DNA of 64,000 bases from Amborella trichopoda (lineage: Eukaryota > Streptophyta > Magnoliopsida > Amborellales > Amborellaceae): NCBI RefSeq assembly GCF_000471905.2, contig NW_006500271.1, positions 1,933 through 65,932 on the forward strand. The letters run 5' to 3'. Within the stretch, counting starts at the first letter, position 1. Every line of letters starts with the position of its first letter. The position numbers were made by a program, and so were the translations under genes. This document shows, piece by piece, positions 56,321 through 64,000 of the stretch. The notes under the pieces were generated by a model, which was given only the letters and a program-made list of their open reading frames with translations, did not search any database and was not told the DNA's origin.

Positions 56321-58330
56321 GAAGGAGGTCAGGCAATGTTACTGCGTGGGAGGCTTTGCAGTCCCGAATGCCTTCTTTAGCTCTTCAAGCTTTATCTGGC
56401 CCTTCTAAATCAGGGCCTCGCTAATATCATTCAACGTGTAGCAGTCCTCTGTGGGGTGGTTGATCTTTCGATGATAAGAACAGTAATTTGCCTGGGTATC
56501 GAGTCAGGCTTGATCAGGGAAATTGGTATCTGAGAGCTCGATCATGTTCTACTCCAACAATAATCGGAATAGTGCAGGGACCCATTCCTTCTCAAAGGGG
56601 TAGACTTTATTCCTATGCCTGGTCAAATAATCATCCCGATTATGGTTTGCAGGTGGGGGTACACGGTTGTACGACTGTTGTTGCTTGCCTATTTGAGGTG
56701 CTTTGGTTGTGTTTACCCTTTTAGAGAGATCCAAAGTTTGGGAGGGAGATTTCTTTGGATCGCTTACCGTGACGGCCATGCTGATTACTCCTTGTGGTTG
56801 TTTGCCTCGGGTACTAGTCTGAGAGCTACCATTGCTCCGATTGTTTCTTGAGCTTGCAGACTGGAATCGTGACCCACCATGATGGTGTGAAAGACTTTCT
56901 ATGCAGACCTACTTGGAGATCAGCCCTGACATGGAAGTCATATTGGAGGCCTCAACATGTAGAGTAATCTCAGGTCTCATGTTCCGCACACAGGTTTGAA
57001 TCGTTTCCTTCTCAAGCATGGGATAGGGATGGTGAGCAGCCAAATTTCTCCACCTTGATATGAATTTATCCACAGGCTCATCAGGATCTTGGGTCAAGGT
57101 GAGAAGCTTGATGGTTTGAACCTTTCTCTCGACCACATAGAAGCGTTGGTGGAACAGTTTCTCCATTTCCGTTCAAGTATGTACTGAATTTGAGGGCAGC
57201 TGAGCATACCACTAGAAAGCTAGGCCATCAAGGGTTTCAACAAACTGACAGAGAAGGAGTCTACCATCAGCCGCCGTCTCTTGAAATGCTACTTGAAAGT
57301 AGGCGATATGCTGGTTCAGGGAGGTGGTTCCATTGAACAGAGGAAACTTCCCTTTCTTTTAATCCGAGGGAAACTACATCTGATCAATGTATGAAAGGTA
57401 TGGCTTTTGATAAGGCGTTGCACCCTGTATTTTCTGGATTTGTCTTTTCTTTATGCTATGGGTTACCATAGCATCAATGTTTGCCTGTGAGATGGGCTAA
57501 GGGACAAAATTGTCCCTTGGAGGTGCATCATCTGAGTGATGGGAATCGACCTCATGATTAGCCGATTGTCGTGCGGCATCTATGCGATCGATCTTCTCCA
57601 TCATTGTGTGAACCATGTCTTCAAACTTATTCATGTGTTCTTTTTGAGAGTCGCTAAGCTCATTTATAACCATTACATTGACTGTTTCTCGAGGGAGTTC
57701 AGGGTTAGCTGCAGTTGAGGGCTTCCAAGCTTGACAGGTCACACACAGTAGATCGGTCAGCAAGGGGTCAGCATCCCTCGGCTGGACTCAAGTCTTGTAT
57801 GCTGATCACGTGAGAATCGATTCTTGACAGTCTTGGGACCGTGGCTGCTGAGTGGCTGGGTTATCTTCTTCAACACTAACCATAGTGCAGGGTTCATTAA
57901 TATCTTCTTCAGGCTCTATCATCTGAGGAGGGTAGAAGGGGTTCAGGTGAAGAGTAGCATCAGAGATGGTTGCCAAGACCATCTTGGGTGCTTCCCTAGT
58001 CAGAATTTGTAGACCTCTATCACATTTGGCTTTGAGTTTTTGATGGACCTCATGTCAGAACTGCGATCGAGACAACGGCTGGTTGGCCCTTCTTGCACAA
58101 GAAAGAGTTGTTTCTATTACGTGAAGCAATGGGAGTGAGCCAGGAACTGGGGTAATCCTGGGCCGGGGAGGATGAAAGACTTGATCTCCCATCAGGTCTT
58201 TGCCTCGAGCTCTCTTATGGATTCTAGAGACATGACTGAGATTACGGGGCTCCTTCAAACTGGTAATCTTGGGGAAGGTCTTTGAGTACCAAGGTTGGAG
58301 GTGCGTGCCCAAAGATGGTGCAGCACGCAA
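56321..58330 (-). pseudogene. Tat-like gag (copy C)
   Basis: Read leftward. 58,330-58,055 is the N-terminal block (LQPWYSKTFPKITSLKEPRN, PPRPRITPVPG). 57,763-57,497 is the coiled-coil-like HMNKFEDMVHTMMEKIDRID. At 57,400-57,180 the capsid core is in broken frames. 57,166-56,909 has MEKLFHQRFYVVERKVQTIK and DEPVDKFISRWRNLAAHHPY. The zinc-knuckle-like NYCSYHRKINHPTEDCYTL lies at ~56,482-56,426. Same order and wording as B; not translatable whole. Confidence 0.8.
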
Positions 58331-59165
58331 AAGCAGAGTTGACTCATAAGGACGCCTGAGGCAGGGGTGAGGGGCTATCTGTGATGGTTATGCGGGTGCG
58401 TCCCTTGATGAAGGATGATGGGTGACTTGGAGGTCAACCCGAGCTCGAACAGGTGGTCTGGCCATAGGACGCCAAGAACCACGAGCAGGTGCTTGTAAGC
58501 GAATGGGTGGAAGCCTGCCCCTTATAGGGTGCGCTAGTGTGTGCTGAGTAGGAAGACGCTGAGTAGGAGGACGCGGGGGTCATCTTCCGTGTACTCGGGT
58601 TGACACAGTGATGGCGTTGCCCCAAGTGGCGGGATGCAAATACGCAACGTGCGTAGGACCTGGCATTGGGATGCTTTATCTTGAACGTTGATGTGAGATA
58701 GCATACCCTCAAGTGTGGCTCTAGTGGATCACCAACGAGCCTTATGGTGTGTGTGAGAGGTGAAGGCCCTAGGGTCTCCGCCTCGATGTGCCAATCCTCT
58801 AAGGGTAGTGACTTGTGGTGGTGCAGGAATGCGGGCGGTAGCCTTCGGGTGACCCACTGAAGCAACATCAACTTGCTTGTCTTTTACAAAAAGAGACTGG
58901 GCAGCCTTCCGACATCCGTCGGTAATGCGACCGACAAGTTACTTGCCGATGACAAGGTGCACACTATGAGAGGCAGTAGATGTACTATCAATGCAGGGCA
59001 CCTTGGTGGAAGTTCCACTAGGGCATGGAGATGGGGTGTTAAGGACCTTTAAGTCCCTTCTCACGATAATCCAGGTCAAGACCTCAACACTAGACACAGG
59101 GTCTTTGGTAAGTAAAACAAGAAGCAAGAGGGTAAGTAAAGCAAGAAGAAAGAGGTTGATCAGAG
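58331..59165 (-). other. Leader of copy C
   Basis: Matches the leaders of B and A (GGTCAACCCGAGCTCG, GGCGTTGCCCCAAGTGG, GCACCTTGGTGGAAGTTCCA). It ends at about 59,165, where sequence jumps into the middle of the LTR, so the primer-binding site and LTR 3' end are deleted. Confidence 0.6.
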
Positions 59166-61194
59166 GAATTTTGACTTGGTGGTGAGACAAACGCAGCAGC
59201 TAGATCAGCAAGTGATTGTCCCGGTCAGATAGCGAGATGGGCACGGTAACTAGACTGACGCAATAGAAATGCTATTAAACATCAGAACGATCATCGGCTA
59301 ACCTGACACAATGGCTAGCTTATCATGGCAGTAAGGCGGGCACAACAACTAATACCGGCTCACCGATAATACTGCTAGACGATTAGAGTACCATGGCAAT
59401 TTTTGTCTCAGCCTCTCTTGGTCAAATGAGAGAGAGACGAAAGAAGAGAGAGAGAGAAACATGCACAATACTACCGATGTCGTGCATGTGAGAAGAAGAC
59501 GAGATGAGAAATGAGGGAGAAAGGAAAAAGGGAAAGAGGAGAAAGAGAAAGCAAAGAATGAAAAAGAAAGAGAGAGAAGAGAGCAAGGAAACATGAGCGG
59601 CGTTGAGAGAAAAGATAGGAAAAAAATGGATGGCGATGAGAGAAAAGATAGGAAAGAACATGAACGACGATGAGCTCCCGCTGTCCATGACATAAGGGTA
59701 AGAAGAGAGAGAATACACAGGCGGCAATGAGCCTCCATTGCCCATGACAGAGGAATAAGAAGAGAGAGATAACATCGATGGTGATGAGCTTCTACTGTCC
59801 ATGATAGAGGAATAAGAAGAGAGAGAAAACATGAGCGGCAACGTGCTTCCACCATCCATGACAGAAGATTAACAGAAAAGAGAGAAGAAATGGGAGGCAA
59901 TGTGCTTCCACTGTCCATGATAGAGAATAGGAGGAGAGAGAAAATACAGGCGGTGATGTGCTTCCACTATCTATGACAGAAGATTAAGAGGAGCGAGAAA
60001 ACATGGTCGACGATGTGCATCTGGCATCCAAGATAGAAGATTATAAAGAGAGAGAAAACATGGGCAGCGGTGTGCTTCCATCATCCATGATAGAAATTAA
60101 GAGGAGAGAGAAACCGTGGGTGGTGATGTGCTTCCATCGTCCATGACAGAAGATTAAGAAAATAGAGAGAACATGAATGATGATGTGCTTCCACCTTCCA
60201 TTACAGATGATTAACAAAAGAGAAACATGGACGACGATGTGCTTCTGCCGTCCATGACAGAAGATTAGATAAGATAACTTTGACAGAGGCCCAGTCCCCC
60301 ACTCGGGTTAACGCCCGGCTCACTGTTCGTATCCCTTAAGCAAGAAGTCATTATGCTAGGAGATGGACTCCACCATGCATGAACAGAGAGGAGGGAGAGA
60401 GAACAGAGAGCGTAGGAAAGAGAAAAGAAAGGCAAAGAAAAAGAAGGAAAGTGGAGAATGAAGATCAGATAAGAAATAGGAAAGAAAGATAGACAAGAAG
60501 AGAGAGATGAGAGGAGAGAGAAAAACATATGAGAGGAGGAGACAGATGAGAGGAAGAGAGAATATATTACCTTCACTAAGGGGTACTGGACCTTTTTCTC
60601 TCTTCTCTCTCTCTCCCCAAGATGTGCCCACATTTTGAACGTGAAAATCCTCAAATTTTATTGATGAGTCTTGAATAATCAAGCGTTTCTTTACAATTGT
60701 GTTTTAACATGTACTTATAGAATTGGGCCTGAACACAGGTGGATGCCCAAAAACTGCATAAATTGATGATAATTAAAATTTAATTGAATTAAAAGAAATT
60801 TTAAAATCAGGTACAAAATGATTGTTTTGCCCTTGCTCAACAATTTGTTAAATTTCAAAAACATCACTACTGCTACCTTAGAACTTGCATGATCTTCCAT
60901 TGATGATTCGGTGTCGCTCCGGCATAAGTTTGGCCGAAAGATGATTGCTTTATTGTCGGGCTCGGCATGACGATCGATTTGATACCAACTTCGGGCCATA
61001 GATCTCATTTTTAGGCCACGATCATGCGACTCGAAATTTGTATAGATCTTTGAACACATCGGATCAACCGTGTGCTTATTTCTAGATTTTTTCCTTGGTT
61101 TCTTCTCTAAATCAATCTGAGCATACCATCATGATCACGTTGCAACAAACACAACTTGATTTTGTGTCCGAACCAAGATTTTGTCGACTTGGGT
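59166..61194 (-). repeat. LTR of Tat-like family, partial (copy C)
   Basis: Aligns with LTR B from ~25,900 to ~28,010. Holds the hairpin array (59,590-60,265), a GA-rich tract, the donor-like GAAG|GTAATA at 60,571-60,565 and a weak TATA (CTATAAGTA, 60,720-60,712). Its U3 is cut at 61,194 by the start of LTR D on the other strand. Confidence 0.75.
59590..60265 (-). repeat. Hairpin minisatellite array in LTR C
   Basis: About 12 units of ~55-60 bp: an AGAAGAGAGAGAAAA spacer then a monomer with arms approaching CATGGACGGTG and CACCGTCCATG around ATGTGCTTC. The unit at 60,227-60,256 keeps CATGGACG/CGTCCATG. It resembles the LTR B array in spacing, spacer and loop, but the stem sequence differs. 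Confidence 0.8.
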
Positions 61195-63909
61195 TCGTTT
61201 GAAGTCATTTCTCAGCACCTTGGTCCCCTGTCAATAAAGCCTAACTTACAGTGGATATTCTGAAAGTCTCAAAAAAGCCCCAAAACTAGACAAGATCTTC
61301 ATAAGGACTCTTAAAAGTCATATGACAAGTTTCGTCGCCTTTTGAAATGTCTAAGGTGGTGCAGACTGAGAAATAATTCCGGTAGAATTAGTCTCTCTCA
61401 CCCTGAAACATACCCTATAACTAGAGCTATATTTTTTATGTCTCAATTTTCTATGGGACCAGCGCTATTGGATCCGACACAGTTGAAAACCTCCAGGAGT
61501 CAAATTTTAGCTTGAACGGACATCTAAATAAGAAGTTATATGAAGAAGAGCGAAACAAGAGGAGCCGTACACTATTCCCGTGAGGCCACCCTGCAACTCC
61601 AGTCCATTAAACGGGCAGGCATGACTATTGAATTTTAACGCTCATATCTCACCCGTCTTAAATCGGATCAAGCTCAAATTTTATGGGCATATTCGTCTCA
61701 TCAAGATGAGCGTTTCAATATGTGGCAAGCCCCGTGACGACGCCCGAGCATGAAGAAAATTTAGAGAGAAGTTGCTGATCCGTGAAGAAAGTGCAGAAAA
61801 ATCAGCAGCGTCATGCTTCACTCGAGCTACCAAATCACACTGCTTACGAGCCCGGATGACGTGAAACTAATTTCCATCGTGTGAGTAAGGTCTATGGCCA
61901 TCACTAGTCCAAACGTATTTCGTACACAATGCCTACAAAGTGAAATTTCGTCGTCGAAATTCCAAATTTTGGGCAAAACTCCAAAATTACAATATCTTTG
62001 TCCGGGCACAGAATCGAGCCGCGTTTGTTGCCCCATGATCGTGATGGCATGCTCAATGTGATCCAACGAAAAAATCACAGAAAAAATCAAGGACCGAGCA
62101 CACAATTGATCCAAAGTTTCAAGATTCATTCAAATTTCAAGTCACATGATCGGGCCCTAAAAACATGATCCATGGCTCGAAGATGAAATCAAATCGATCG
62201 CCATGTCGAGCCCAACAAGAAAACAACCATCTTTCAATTAAACGGGCATCAGAACGACCACAGATCATCCATGAAAAATCATGCGCATTCTAAGGCAACA
62301 CAGGAACTATCTTGGAATTCCAAAACTTGTTAGGAAGGGGTAAATCTATCATTTTGCACCCAATTTTCTAATTTTTTCAATTCAATTAAATGTTAATTTC
62401 CAGCAATTAGGTTTACTTTTGATCAATCCACCCATGTTTGGGCACATTTCTATATATACCACGTACCATCATTGTACGCACGAACTCCACCTCTACAAAA
62501 GGTGAGAGTTTTACTGAATATAATTTCTCTTTCTTGTCATTGTTGAGTCACGTTTGGAAAGATAGAAAGGAGAGAAAAACTTTTGGACTAGTACTGTTAG
62601 GTTCATGGTAAATCTTCTCTCTCTTTTTTCCTTTTCTTTTCTCTCTTCCTCTCTTTCTTCTTCCTCTTCTTCGTCTGAGTTCCTATCAGAGGCCATGCAC
62701 GACAGTGGCAGCACCGTGCATGCCTCTCCAGTCGTCTCATAGGTTGTGCATGGAAAAGGTAGCACCATGAGTGAGCTTCTTTCTCCTTCTGTTCATTCAC
62801 CCCTGTCTCCCAGCGAGGCTTGCAGATGGCGTTGCTCATCGCCATTCGTTACATGTTCTCGACGTCTCAGTGAAGAACACAGACAATGAAACTCATTGCC
62901 TTCCGCAGGGGTTTCCCCCCCCTTGTTGCGCGCTTATCACAAATGGTGATGCCTATCGCCACCCGTGAGGGGTGTTAGCAACATCTATTGCCATTCGCAA
63001 GCTTCCTTCGCACTCTCGGTGCTTATTGCCGTCCGTGAGCTTCCTTTGTGTGCTCGGTGCCTATCACTGTTTGCGACCTTCCTTTGCGTGCTGGGTGCCT
63101 ATCACCGTCCACGATCTTCCATCATGTGCTCGGTGCCCATCGCTGTCCATGAGCCTCCTCCATGCGATTGGTGCTCATCGTCGTCCCTCCTGTGTCTTGC
63201 GCCTATCGCCGTGTGCCTTGCAAAGAACTATCACTGTGCGCTTCACAATTGGCTATTGCAGCACGCTTCACAAGAAGCTATAGCCATTCGCAGGGCTGTG
63301 CTGCCTTCTCGTGTTGCCCAACGGTGAGGCTCAGCGATGTCCGTAGTTTGCTGCTAACTTTCCAGCCATGAGCAGTAGTTTCTAGCGCCGTCTAAGGGCT
63401 GCGATACTACTACTCCATGGTTGCAAGTGGCAACGCTTAGGGCCGTCGGGTTTCCATCTCTCCGCTGTCTTGCACATTCTCTTCATTCTTTTCTCCTCTC
63501 GTTCAAACTTCCCACTTCATTACCCTAACTTCCCACTTCATTGTTTTAGCTAATCACATGAATGTGCATTGCCCTAAGACAAGGGTGGGTCCTTTGGCCC
63601 ACTTATCTTGAAATTAACCATGTTAGGGTGTTGCAGAAAACAAGGTGATCGCAGGTCAAGGGAGGCGATTTCGAAGCAGCTAAAATAGCTGGGGGTTTTC
63701 TTTGTGATTTAACAGCTTGTCCACACGAGCCAGCTTGAGTAAGTGCCGAACCCACCTTAAATTCCTACCTCAACGGTTGGTATACCTACCCTTGCTCTTG
63801 AATAAGGTTCCTGAGGGAGTGATCTCAAGTCCCGAGTTCACTAGATGCCCGAGACACGTGCCATTAGATCATCTAGATCCGGAGGGTGAAATTAAGGCAC
63901 CTAACCAGC
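61195..63909 (+). repeat. Long LTR of Tat-like family (copy D)
   Basis: About 2.7 kb on +, starting CGTTTGAAGTCATTTCTCAG and ending GGCACCTAACCAGCT before the PBS. U3 runs to the TATA box TATATATA at 62,451-62,458; then come the donor-like CATG|GTAAAT at 62,608, a pyrimidine tract and a repeat array at 62,690-63,300. A possible acceptor, TTTTCTTTGTGATTTAACAG, ends at 63,716. Open frames at 62,965-63,371 are by-products of the array. Confidence 0.75.
62690..63300 (+). repeat. Repeat array in LTR D
   Basis: About 12 units of ~45-50 bp, such as TGCGTGCTGGGTGCCTATCA followed by CCGTCCACGATCTTCC. Several can fold (CGTG..GGTG with CACC..CACG). Same place as the arrays of B and C. Confidence 0.7.
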
Positions 63910-63910
63910 T

Positions 63911-63928
63911 TGATGACTCCACTAGGGA
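63911..63928 (+). promoter_or_regulatory. Primer-binding site, tRNA-Arg type (copy D)
   Basis: TGATGACTCCACTAGGGA, two or three changes from A's TGGCGACTCCACTGGGGA; note TGA instead of TGG at the end that pairs with the tRNA CCA. Confidence 0.65.
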
Positions 63929-64000
63929 CTTATTACCCCTTCATCGGTTCGCTCTGGTTTGATCTGCATAATGTTTTTCTTTCTGCACTACTTTCTATAG

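Noticed and set aside
59349..59918. 189-codon - strand frame rich in Ser, Leu and Phe
   Set aside because: Produced by the ~55-60-bp repeat array in LTR C; another frame of the same repeat is also open.
62965..63371. Cys/Leu-rich + strand frames
   Set aside because: Three overlapping frames are open over the LTR D array; repeat by-product.

Overview
This window is transposable-element DNA from a flowering-plant nuclear genome. I find no ordinary host gene, rRNA, tRNA or organelle gene. The plant assignment rests on three things: Ty3/gypsy elements of the Tat and chromovirus (Tekay/Del-like) lineages, a plant-only plant mobile domain (PMD), and primer-binding sites matching plant tRNAs (initiator Met, and Arg as recalled). 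A run of Ns at 52,375-52,581 shows a draft assembly. I cannot name the species.

Layout: (1) 2-2,391, a chromovirus-type LTR without a following primer site. (2) 2,392-7,019, a degraded Tat-like copy (E1): the end of a PMD/coiled-coil gene on + facing gag on -. (3) 7,020-9,430, a large inverted-repeat minisatellite. (4) 9,436-16,972, a second Tat-like copy (A) on -: gag remnant, leader with a 0.9-kb tandem duplication, tRNA-Arg-type PBS and a 3.7-kb LTR. (5) 16,973-28,827, copy B: repeats and a possible promoter, a PMD gene on +, gag-pro on -, leader, PBS and a 3.4-kb LTR. (6) 28,828-35,022, a chromovirus on - cut off within its RT, with its LTR, then a related LTR on +. (7) 35,023-41,226, copy E3: gag-pro on + and the antisense PMD/coiled-coil gene on -. 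(8) 41,227-44,105, fragments of two other LTR elements. (9) 44,106-61,194, copy C on -, split by a chromovirus at 47,235-55,398. (10) 61,195-64,000, copy D on +, an LTR followed by its PBS at the window edge.

The main result is one repeated architecture. Copies E1, B, E3 and C all have gag (with protease in B, E3 and C) reading toward an oppositely oriented PMD and/or coiled-coil gene. I find no reverse transcriptase, RNase H or integrase belonging to them, so they look like a non-autonomous family that would need enzymes in trans. Its long LTRs have a TATA box, then a conserved splice-donor-like site, then an array of about 45-60-bp monomers, many of which can fold as hairpins. Two copies keep the same 11-bp stem with different but compensating bases, which points to selection on RNA structure or a palindromic amplification mechanism.

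All coding regions are pseudogenes or fragments except one open 226-codon linker ORF in E3. Boundaries marked approximate come from comparing copies by eye; no alignment program was run.
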